Below, in pieces: positions 7,448 to 14,457 of a stretch of DNA of 37,564 bases. The first letter of the stretch is position 1. Each line of letters starts with the position of its first letter. Under the pieces are notes generated by a model, which ran no database searches, had not been told where the DNA came from, and saw only the letters and a list, made by a program, of their open reading frames with translations. A program made the translations under genes and the position numbers. This stretch comes from Betaproteobacteria bacterium (GTDB taxonomy: Bacteria; Pseudomonadota; Gammaproteobacteria; Burkholderiales; SG8-41): NCBI GenBank assembly GCA_900299145.1, contig OMIN01000040.1, positions 1 through 37,564 on the forward strand, written 5' to 3'.

Positions 7448-9202
7448 TCAGTTGCGAACCGCCATGCTGACGGTGAAAATGCCCCATTCGTCGATCCACT
7501 GCTCCACTTTGGTAAATCCCGCGTGCCGCACCAGTTGATCGAGTTCCTGCTGCGTGCGGCGGCGCATCACCCACGCTTCGCCGCCGCGGTGGCTGGTGAG
7601 CGTGCGGGCGATGAACTCCAGTTGCGGGTGCCATGGCTGGCCGGTATAGATCAGGCAACCGCCGGGACGAACGCCGCGCGCAAGCCCGCGCAGCGATGCC
7701 ATCACTTTGGCGTTGTCTGGAAACAGTTCGTAGATGCCGGAAGCGATGGCGATGGTGGGTGCGGGCGTAATGGTGGCAAGATCGTTTTCATCAAACGCAT
7801 CGCCGGGGGTAAAGCGGGCCATATCAGACAGCCCTGCTTCATCCAGCAGGCGTGTGCCTGCATGTACATTGGCTTCGCGGTAGTCGCGCAACAGTACGGA
7901 TTGAGGTCGCGCGGGCAGACTGCTGAGGGCATCGACGACATAGCGGCCATGGCCGGCGGCAATATCCAGCACATTCAGCGGCAGCCCTGCGTCCCAGAGG
8001 CGCCGGGCGGCCATGGCGATGGCGAGTTGCAAATGGGCCTTGCGCACACGGATGCCACGCCAGCCAATGGCATCGAGGTAATTGCGGTCGATCAGTTTGC
8101 CCAGCGGCGGCGTGCCCCGTGCTTCGTTGCGGTAGACATAATCCAGCGTTGCGCCCGAATCGAAGCCGGTTTCGAGCCCCAGCCGGATGCCGTCAGACGC
8201 ACGGCCCAGCGTGCGCATGGACAGGCGCGTGAAGGCAAATTGCAGATTTTTCGGCGACAACGCAGGCAGCGGTGCGGCATTTTGACGCGCTTCGTCATGG
8301 GTATGCCCGTGTTGGTCTGCGTCGAGTAGCACAACTGGCGTGGCGGGCGTTGCCATACAGCGCGTGATAAAAGTGCGAATCTTCTCCAGTGCGAGATGAC
8401 GGTCTTTTTCACCCAGCGTGTCGTGCAGAAAGCCTGGCAATTCCACCAGTTCCTTGATGCTGGACCCCAGGTTTTCGTAAAAGCGGCGCTGCGGCCCTTG
8501 TTCGACCACCCAATCATTGCCGGAAATCAGAACTTGTGTGGGCAGCGTGATGGCCTGCGCGTCCGGCACCACGCGGTCAGCGGCGTCGTAAAGCCCCAGC
8601 AGGATGCGCACGGAGATATCGCGCGTGATCAACGGGTCGGTGTTGTAGGAAGCGATGCGCGCGGTGTCATGGGTGAGGAACTTCGCCTTGATGTAGGAAG
8701 TGACAAAAAAATTCCCGCGCAACTTGTAGAGCAAGCCCAGGCCCGCCCGCGCGAACGGCACATAGAGCTTCACCTTGGACGCGGGTGCGGTCAGCACAAG
8801 GCAACGTACCGGCGGCGCGTAATCGTGCGCCCATGCCGACACCAGCACCGCGCCGACGCTTTGGCCGATGATGGCGATATTTGCCGGCGCGATGCCGTGC
8901 GCGGCTGTGATGTGGCGTATGAAAAATTCGATATCGCGCACCGACGCTGCAAAGCTCGGGCTGTCGCCGCGCGCACCGGGTGAGCGGCCGTGACCGCGTG
9001 CGTCCCAAGCGTAAATGTCGTAGTCGCCAAGTGCCAATTCATCGGCGATGTGCTGCAGTCGCCCGGAATGCTCGTGGCCGCGATGGAAAATAACGATCGC
9101 CTGGTTGGCAGGGCCCTGCGGCGCGGGCCAGCGGCGATAGAACAACGCCACGCCGTCGTGCGTGTCGAAAAAGCGTTCTTCGGCCTTGCGTGTGGCTGTC
9201 AT
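7448..9202 (-). CDS. ynbC: Alpha/beta hydrolase - SAM methyltransferase fusion (YnbC-like)
   Basis: The product is 584 residues, essentially the length I recall for E. coli YnbC (585). The N-terminal half is a lysophospholipase-type alpha/beta hydrolase with an FHRGHEHSGR oxyanion segment, WDARGHGRSPG and the nucleophile elbow GQSVG (Ser about 115). The C-terminal half (about 330-584) is a class I methyltransferase with the SAM motif LNVLDIAAGHGRYVVDAL. The start is ATG 9202, overlapping the TGA of the phosphatidyltransferase gene by 4 bp; the longer open frame is a shadow of that gene. The fusion suggests one protein cleaves an acyl or ester bond and methylates a product or headgroup in the lipid pathway; substrate unknown. 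Confidence 0.9.
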   Translation of the reverse strand: MTATRKAEERFFDTHDGVALFYRRWPAPQGPANQAIVIFHRGHEHSGRLQHIADELALGDYDIYAWDARGHGRSPGARGDSPSFAASVRDIEFFIRHITAAHGIAPANIAIIGQSVGAVLVSAWAHDYAPPVRCLVLTAPASKVKLYVPFARAGLGLLYKLRGNFFVTSYIKAKFLTHDTARIASYNTDPLITRDISVRILLGLYDAADRVVPDAQAITLPTQVLISGNDWVVEQGPQRRFYENLGSSIKELVELPGFLHDTLGEKDRHLALEKIRTFITRCMATPATPVVLLDADQHGHTHDEARQNAAPLPALSPKNLQFAFTRLSMRTLGRASDGIRLGLETGFDSGATLDYVYRNEARGTPPLGKLIDRNYLDAIGWRGIRVRKAHLQLAIAMAARRLWDAGLPLNVLDIAAGHGRYVVDALSSLPARPQSVLLRDYREANVHAGTRLLDEAGLSDMARFTPGDAFDENDLATITPAPTIAIASGIYELFPDNAKVMASLRGLARGVRPGGCLIYTGQPWHPQLEFIARTLTSHRGGEAWVMRRRTQQELDQLVRHAGFTKVEQWIDEWGIFTVSMAVRN

Positions 9203-9813
9203 CGCGCCTCGCTCTTGCAGGCGGCGGCCGCGCGCACGCGATTGAAGATGGTGAGCAACAGCAGCACGATTACCAGCAGCCACAGTTCATTGATGAACGC
9301 CGCGACCGGCAAGCCGCTGCCCGCCAGCAAGCCCACGATGCCGAACACCAGTGCGCGATCGCTCTTGCCCATTGGGCCGTGACAGGCACGCTCACCGCCG
9401 AGTGCCGCGCTGAGCACGCCCGCGAACTCGGTTAGCAGCGCGAGCAGCACTACTGCCACTACCAGCCAGGACTGAGTGCCCGCAACAAGCGCAAACGGCA
9501 AATACAAAGCGGCATCTGAAATCACGTCGCCGGTTTCATTCAACACCGCGCCCAGCTTCGACGCCTGCCCGTATTCGCGCGCCAGCATGCCATCCAGTGC
9601 GTTCGCCGCCATGCGCAGCAAGCACCAAAAAGAAATCAATAAAAACAGATACTTACGGTCAGGATGTGTCAGCGCCATCGTGCCGAGCGCGACGGAAATC
9701 AAACAGGCGCCTATCGTAATCTGATTGGCCGTGACGCCAATGCGGTAAAGCCACGCGGCGGCTGGGCGCAGCAGTTGTTGCCATTGTGATTTGAGTTGAT
9801 AGGTGCTGATCAT
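9199..9813 (-). CDS. ynbA: CDP-alcohol phosphatidyltransferase (YnbA-like) with altered Asp motif
   Basis: This 204-residue multipass protein is the first gene of the ynb-like operon. The CDP-alcohol phosphotransferase motif is visible as NALDGMLAR, eight residues, then G-AVL-N-ETG-D. Compared with the canonical D-x2-D-G-x2-A-R-x8-G-x3-D-x3-D, the first and third aspartates are asparagines. From memory E. coli YnbA carries the same two asparagines, so this seems a subfamily feature rather than decay. The enzyme should transfer a phosphatidyl group from CDP-diacylglycerol to an alcohol, but the changed metal site makes the headgroup or mechanism uncertain. No Shine-Dalgarno is visible before ATG 9813. 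A 20-bp copy of the dispersed AT-rich element lies within the coding sequence (KYLFLLI). Confidence 0.88.
   Translation of the reverse strand: MISTYQLKSQWQQLLRPAAAWLYRIGVTANQITIGACLISVALGTMALTHPDRKYLFLLISFWCLLRMAANALDGMLAREYGQASKLGAVLNETGDVISDAALYLPFALVAGTQSWLVVAVVLLALLTEFAGVLSAALGGERACHGPMGKSDRALVFGIVGLLAGSGLPVAAFINELWLLVIVLLLLTIFNRVRAAAACKSEAR
9636..9655 (-). repeat. Dispersed AT-rich element, copy b (inside ynbA)
   Basis: The minus strand reads TAAGTATCTGTTTTTATTGA, identical over 20 bp to copy d at 36658-36677, but here it is in frame and encodes KYLFLLI of the phosphatidyltransferase. A coding copy could mean either chance or an element domesticated by the gene. Confidence 0.5.
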
Positions 9814-9862
9814 GCGGCGTGGAGGGCGCAGTGGCCGTGAGACCCGTCTTGTTCGATCCGTG

Positions 9863-10828
9863 CTACTCGATTTGTATTTTCGCGGTTTTTACCGTTTGTG
9901 CCCACTTTGCGAGTTCTGCACGAAAGTAGGCGGCGAACTCATCCGGCGTGCTGCCTACCGGATCGACGCCGCCCTCGAGTAACTTGTTGCGTACTTCAGG
10001 TGCGGCCAGGGCACGGGCGACCTCGTGTTGCAACCGGGTGGCGATTTCCTTCGGCGTACCACCCGGCGCGAACAGCGCGTGCCAATTGCCCGATTCATAA
10101 CCGGGCACGGTTTCTGACACTGTCGGCAATTCGGACAGCAGCGGCAGGCGCTTCGAGCCGGTGGTCGCGAGCAGGCGCAACTTACCCGCACGCGCCAGCG
10201 GCAACGAGGTTAGAGGGTTGTTGAGCGAAAACTGTACCTGGCCAGCGACGAGATCCGCAATGCCCTGCGCCGTGCCTTTGTAAGGCACATGCACGGGTTC
10301 GATTTTCGCCAGCCGCGACAGCAGCACCACCGCGAGATGATTGGCGCTGCCGACACCCGACGAGGGATACATGATCTGTCCGGGTTTCGACCGGATCAAC
10401 GCCAGCAAATCGGAAGCCGTACGCACCGGCAGCGATGGGTGTGCAAGCAGTGCGAACGGCGAAGCGATGACCTGCGTAACCGGAATCAGATCGCGCTCGA
10501 CGTCGTAGGGCAGCTTTTTGAACACGCTCGGGTTTAGCGACACGGTGCTGGTGGTAAGCAGCAGCGTGTGGCCGTCGGGCGGCGCGCGCGCGACGATTTC
10601 CGTGCCGATGACGGTGGAAGCGCCGGCGCGGTTGTCGACAATCATTTGCTGACCCAGCGCTTCGATCATGCGCGGCGAAATCGAACGCGCCGTCGTGTCG
10701 GTGGGGCCTCCCGCCGGATACGGTACGACCACCCGGATGGCTTTGGACGGAAAGCGCGCGGCGGGTTGCGCGAACACCGTCGCGGGAAGCAACAGCAGTG
10801 CACTGATGCCGAGCGTAACGATTCGCAA
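9863..10828 (-). CDS. Bug/TctC-family periplasmic solute-binding protein, non-ATG start
   Basis: The family marks are clear: FPSKAIRVVVPYPAGGPTD, the VDNRAGASTVIGTEIVARAP segment, PPDGHTLLL, YPSSGVGSANHLAVV and HVPYKGTAQGIADL. No ATG exists near the N-terminus. TTG 10828 is preferred because the protein then begins with a standard signal peptide (MRIVTLGISALLLLPATVFA-QP) and is 321 residues long. TTG 10894 would add 22 unusual residues and lies directly in an AT-rich element; neither has a clear ribosome site. It is the gene before the ynb-like operon (49 bp gap), and co-transcription is possible. No TctAB genes are adjacent, and the ligand is unknown. Confidence 0.88.
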   Translation of the reverse strand: MRIVTLGISALLLLPATVFAQPAARFPSKAIRVVVPYPAGGPTDTTARSISPRMIEALGQQMIVDNRAGASTVIGTEIVARAPPDGHTLLLTTSTVSLNPSVFKKLPYDVERDLIPVTQVIASPFALLAHPSLPVRTASDLLALIRSKPGQIMYPSSGVGSANHLAVVLLSRLAKIEPVHVPYKGTAQGIADLVAGQVQFSLNNPLTSLPLARAGKLRLLATTGSKRLPLLSELPTVSETVPGYESGNWHALFAPGGTPKEIATRLQHEVARALAAPEVRNKLLEGGVDPVGSTPDEFAAYFRAELAKWAQTVKTAKIQIE

Positions 10829-10890
10829 AGCCGCGCAGTCGCAGGCAGCGTTACAGGCGAATCGGTACAAAACGCTAATATTAAAAATAG

Positions 10891-10910
10891 TCAATTAAAA
10901 TAGATACTTA
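10891..10910 (-). repeat. Dispersed AT-rich element, copy c
   Basis: The minus strand reads TAAGTATCTATTTTAATTGA, 18 of 20 identical to copies b and d, followed by an AT-rich run. It lies immediately upstream of the Bug gene ending at 9863 and downstream of the Bug gene starting at 11903. Confidence 0.55.
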
Positions 10911-10928
10911 TGTGTATATCGCGCAGCG

Positions 10929-11903
10929 CTATTTGATTTTGATCTCTGCGGCTGTCACCACCTTCGCCCACTTTTGCAGATCCTTCGCCATCGTCGCGCC
11001 GAATTCTTCCGGTGTTGCGGTGCGCGGCTCGGCGCCTTCACTCGACAATTGCTTGCGCGTGTCCGGTGCTTGAAGATAGGTGTTGATCTCCTTGTTCAGC
11101 CGCGCGACTACCGCCTGCGGCAGCCCCGCCGGGCCGACCACACCATACCAGCCGCTCACTTCGTAACCCGTCACGCCCGCTTCATTGATGGTCGGAATGT
11201 CGGGCAGCGCGGTGGCGCGTTGCATCGTGGTGACACCCAGTGCCGCCAGCTTTTTCGAACGCACGTGCGCCACGGCCGCTGGGATCGACGGAAACAGAAA
11301 TTGAATGTGCCCGCCCATCAAATCCACCAGCGCCAATGCCTGTCCGCGATAGGGTACGTGCGTGTAATCGACCTTGGTCATCACTTTGAAAAGCTCGCCC
11401 GACATGTGGCTGGGCGAACCCACGCTGGATGAGCCGTAACTCAGCTGCCCCGGCTTTGCACGGGCAAATGCGGCAAATTCCTTCACTGTGCGAACGGGCA
11501 TCGACGGATGCACCACAAGCACGTTGGGTACCAATGCCACGATGGCGACCGGCGTGAAATCGCGCAGCGGATCGAAAGGCAACTTCGCATACATTGATGC
11601 GTTGATCACAAACCCTTCGGGAATCATTTGCAGCGTATGGCCGTCGCGCGGCGCGTTGGCGGTAATCTCACCGCCGATGATGTGATTGGCGCCCGGCCGG
11701 TTTTCCACGATCACCTGCTGGCGCAACGCCTCCGAAAGCCGCGCCCCCACCGCCCGCGCCAGAATGTCCGTCGCGCCGCCGGGGGCCACGCCAACGATCA
11801 TGCGAATCGGCTTTGCGGGGTACTCCTGCTGCGCCAATGCCGCGCCTGGCGTAACAAGCCACGGCACGGCTGCCAGCAGCGGCAACGCGATTCTGACTGT
11901 CAT
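10929..11903 (-). CDS. Bug/TctC-family periplasmic solute-binding protein
   Basis: This 324-residue protein starts with a textbook signal peptide (MTVRIALPLLAAVPWLVT, cleavage near ALA-QQ) and continues with YPAKPIRMIVGVAPGGATD, VENRPGANHIIGGEI, YGSSSVGSPSHMSGELF and HVPYRGQALALVDL, all family landmarks. ATG 11903 has AGGGG 6 bp upstream. It lies 100 bp upstream of the next Bug gene on the same strand, and the two share limited sequence, so they look like independently acquired receptors rather than a fresh duplication. No permease partner is nearby; ligand unknown. Confidence 0.92.
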   Translation of the reverse strand: MTVRIALPLLAAVPWLVTPGAALAQQEYPAKPIRMIVGVAPGGATDILARAVGARLSEALRQQVIVENRPGANHIIGGEITANAPRDGHTLQMIPEGFVINASMYAKLPFDPLRDFTPVAIVALVPNVLVVHPSMPVRTVKEFAAFARAKPGQLSYGSSSVGSPSHMSGELFKVMTKVDYTHVPYRGQALALVDLMGGHIQFLFPSIPAAVAHVRSKKLAALGVTTMQRATALPDIPTINEAGVTGYEVSGWYGVVGPAGLPQAVVARLNKEINTYLQAPDTRKQLSSEGAEPRTATPEEFGATMAKDLQKWAKVVTAAEIKIK

Positions 11904-11940
11904 CTTTGCCCCTTGTTGTGATGTGCCGGCGTACGCACGC

Positions 11941-11980
11941 TATTGCTCCCTATTGTTCCCTATTGTTCCCTACTGCCCCG
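11941..11980. repeat. Degenerate 10-bp tandem repeat, about 4 units
   Basis: TATTGCTCCC, TATTGTTCCC, TATTGTTCCC and the diverged TACTGCCCCG follow head to tail. The last unit overlaps the stop codon end of the CapA-like gene. This is a small minisatellite-like array between two minus-strand genes and may vary between strains. Confidence 0.8.
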
Positions 11981-13097
11981 TCACCACGATCTCATCGCCT
12001 TCGACGATGAAGCGGTGATTGAAACCCCTCGAGGCCCAATCCATGTATTGCCGGATTTCGTCAAAGCGCGCATCACTGGCGCGTAACACTTCGGGCCGGT
12101 ACAACGTATCGATTTTCATTGGCAGGAAAGACACGCGCTTCACCCCAGCCTTGGATACCACAGCCTTGGCAAGCAGGCTCTTGGTGCTATCCCTGCCGTA
12201 GGGCATGAACGGGTAGTCCGGGTCGAGCTCGGCGTAATTGCCGATGGCGCCCTGTACCCACGGTGGTTCGTGCCAATCGCCGGCAGAGCCGGTGCGCGTC
12301 ATGCAAAACACGCCAAGGCTGTAGAAAATCGCCTTGCCCTTGTAAACCTCAATGGCCTTCGGAACATGCGGCGAATGACCAACGATGAGATCCGCCCCGG
12401 CGTCGATGCAGGCACGCGCGGCGGTAACCTGATAGTCCGAGATGACGCGCGGAATGCGCAACAAACCAAAATGCAGCGCCACGATGACAACATCCACCTG
12501 TTTGCGCAGCTGCCGTACGTCTTCCAGCAACCGGGCCAGATCGCTTGCAACCGGCTCGGTGAGTACGCGCACCGGTGCGTTCGGGCCGCGTGGATCGTAG
12601 GCTGTTTTTACGCGCAGCGGCGCGACGCCCGGCTTGTTCACGCCCGCTTCACTGCCCTGCGAGCACACCGAACAGGCGCCCAGATAACCGACTTTGACGC
12701 CCTGGCGTTCGATGATCGCGGGCTGGCATGCTTCGGCCAGATCGCGGCCCACGCCTGTAACCGCAATGCCCCGGCTTTGCAGGTAAGTGCGTGTATCGAG
12801 CATGGCATCGGGGCCATTGTCGTACGTGTGATTATTAGCCATGGTGACGGCGTCGAAGGCGCAATCGCTGAAGATTTGCGCCATCGCCGGCGTCTGCCCC
12901 ACTTGCGGCGCACGTTCATTGGCAACGGGGCGTGTTGAATACGTGCGCATGCAATTGACAAAGCGCATGTCCGCCCGCGCCAGCACCGGGCGCACCAGTT
13001 CGCTGTAGCGCTCAATGGGGAAACCATCTTTCGGCCCGTGCACGGGGCCGCAGTCGCCGCCCGCGAGTACGGAAATTTCGGCCGCTGGGTTTTGCAT
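11970..13097 (-). CDS. CapA-like (PGA_cap) metallophosphatase-fold protein
   Basis: The 375-residue product has the CapA/calcineurin-like layout: AGGDCGPVHG at the N-terminus, MANNHTYDNGPDAM (Asn-Asn-His), VVIVALHFG, then LIVGHSPHVPKAIEVYKGKA and IFYSLGVF. Family members act in poly-gamma-glutamate capsule formation or related envelope chemistry. The usual N-L-E-x-P-L-T segment is replaced by VNCMRTYST, so the conserved Glu is absent and the metal site may differ. No signal peptide is seen, which suggests a cytosolic protein. It is divergent from the envelope-polymer operon starting at 13223, with 244 bp between the two starts, so a shared function is plausible but unproven. Confidence 0.85.
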   Translation of the reverse strand: MQNPAAEISVLAGGDCGPVHGPKDGFPIERYSELVRPVLARADMRFVNCMRTYSTRPVANERAPQVGQTPAMAQIFSDCAFDAVTMANNHTYDNGPDAMLDTRTYLQSRGIAVTGVGRDLAEACQPAIIERQGVKVGYLGACSVCSQGSEAGVNKPGVAPLRVKTAYDPRGPNAPVRVLTEPVASDLARLLEDVRQLRKQVDVVIVALHFGLLRIPRVISDYQVTAARACIDAGADLIVGHSPHVPKAIEVYKGKAIFYSLGVFCMTRTGSAGDWHEPPWVQGAIGNYAELDPDYPFMPYGRDSTKSLLAKAVVSKAGVKRVSFLPMKIDTLYRPEVLRASDARFDEIRQYMDWASRGFNHRFIVEGDEIVVTGQ

Positions 13098-13222
13098 GGC
13101 TGTCGATACCTTTTCGTTCTGTTTGGGCGCAACGGTCGCCCATCACACTAACGCGGCATTTTATGCGTGACGCCGACGCTTTGCCATGATGGTGTGGCAT
13201 GCAACAAACGATTGATCGCAAA

Positions 13223-13251
13223 TTGACCCCATCCGGGCCCAGCGATATAGT
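13223..13251 (+). promoter_or_regulatory. Sigma-70-type promoter of the 13.3-17.9 kb operon
   Basis: TTGACC (13223-13228) and TATAGT (13246-13251) are separated by exactly 17 bp, a near-consensus promoter. Transcription would begin near 13258, leaving a leader of about 84 nt before ATG 13342. This argues against the TTG at 13252 as the translation start. Confidence 0.65.
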
Positions 13252-13341
13252 TTGCGCCGAAGAAGATACGGGAACACCCCTACTCGGCAGCATGATGCGC
13301 GAAGCGATTTTGTGGAAAGCAGCGGCAAATTGGGCTTACTG

Positions 13342-14457
13342 ATGCTGCCTCGACTGTTGGCTCACTGCGCCCTGCTCATGGCGGTGATCGGTGTTCTCTG
13401 CGCTACGCCGCTGCACGCGGCGCAAACCGAGGCTGGACCCTCGTTTCGCCTGCTGCGCGAAGTCTGGCTGGATACCGCGCGCCAAAGGCATGTCAATGTG
13501 CGTATCACTTTGCCCGCGCGCGGCGCGCTGTCAGCACAGGCAGATCAAGGTAAAGCCCCGCCAATGCCGGTGGCACTGTTCTCCGCGCCGCAAGGCTTTC
13601 GCTGGGGCGCGCACGTGGATCACTACGAGCCGCTGGCGGAAATGCTGCTCAAGCGGGGCATTGTGCTGGCGATGGTGTTTCACTTTGATCTGCACGAGCA
13701 AATGGGCGTCAACGAGACGTTCGCCGATATTTACCCGGACATCCAGACCGGCAAGCGTAATGACGCGCCGGTGGACCGGTTCGAGGATTGCTTGTTCGTG
13801 CTGGACAGGTTGTCAAAAATCAACACCGAAAGGCGCGAAGGCTGGCCCGCGCTTGATCTGGGCAGGCTTGCGATTCTCGGACACTCGTCGGGCACGCTTA
13901 CGGCGCTGCACATGAGCGGTCTGCCGGTGCGGGATCGTGACGGCAAGGTGTACAAAGTGCACCGTGATCCACGCGTCAAGGCTTTTGTCGTTTACAGCTA
14001 TCCGTTCGAGTACAGTGCGCCGGGCCGCGCGGATGTAAAACAGGTCGGTGCCGTGGCGGGGCTGCACGTGGCGGGGACCGATGACCATCCGGATTATCGG
14101 AATTCGGCTTTTCGTTACATCAGTGAAGCACCGCAATACTGGCTGGTGGCCAAGGGCGATCACAGTGTTGGCGCATTCGGCTCGGAAGCGTTGATTTTGC
14201 AAGTGACCGGCGATTTTATCGAGGCGTATGTCAAGGGCGATGCTGCCGCGCGCGGGCGCTTGAGCATCGATACCCTGAAATCACATCGGCCCGCGCTAAA
14301 ACAGTTTCTGGAGAAGCAACCCAGTCCGTGGCCGCGTTTTGATCAGCGCGATTTTGCCGCCTGGGCACGCGAGGCGCTGCCGTGGGGCAAGGACACGCAC
14401 GCACGTGCCATGGCCTTTCAACGCACGAAAGACCGCAAGGAGCCACCGGCGAAATGA
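13342..14457 (+). CDS. Exported alpha/beta hydrolase
   Basis: From ATG 13342 the protein is 371 residues with a signal peptide (MLPRLLAHCALLMAVIGVLC, cleavage near LHA-AQ). The mature part has the alpha/beta hydrolase pattern: PVALFSAPQGFRWGAH before the core, ILGHSSGTLTALHMSG as nucleophile elbow (GHSSG), and a late AKGDHSVGAF that probably supplies the catalytic His. An insertion with FHFDLHEQMGVNE precedes the elbow. The substrate is unknown; a dienelactone-hydrolase or esterase-like activity is plausible. It is the first gene of a six-gene run, and its TGA overlaps the start of the polymerase/ligase gene by 4 bp. Earlier non-ATG starts (13312 GTG, 13330 TTG) cannot be excluded. Confidence 0.82.
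   Translation: MLPRLLAHCALLMAVIGVLCATPLHAAQTEAGPSFRLLREVWLDTARQRHVNVRITLPARGALSAQADQGKAPPMPVALFSAPQGFRWGAHVDHYEPLAEMLLKRGIVLAMVFHFDLHEQMGVNETFADIYPDIQTGKRNDAPVDRFEDCLFVLDRLSKINTERREGWPALDLGRLAILGHSSGTLTALHMSGLPVRDRDGKVYKVHRDPRVKAFVVYSYPFEYSAPGRADVKQVGAVAGLHVAGTDDHPDYRNSAFRYISEAPQYWLVAKGDHSVGAFGSEALILQVTGDFIEAYVKGDAAARGRLSIDTLKSHRPALKQFLEKQPSPWPRFDQRDFAAWAREALPWGKDTHARAMAFQRTKDRKEPPAK

Noticed and set aside
13252-13341. TTG 13252 as start of the exported hydrolase
   Set aside because: It falls at or before the expected transcription start of the promoter at 13223-13251, and the extra residues destroy the signal peptide.
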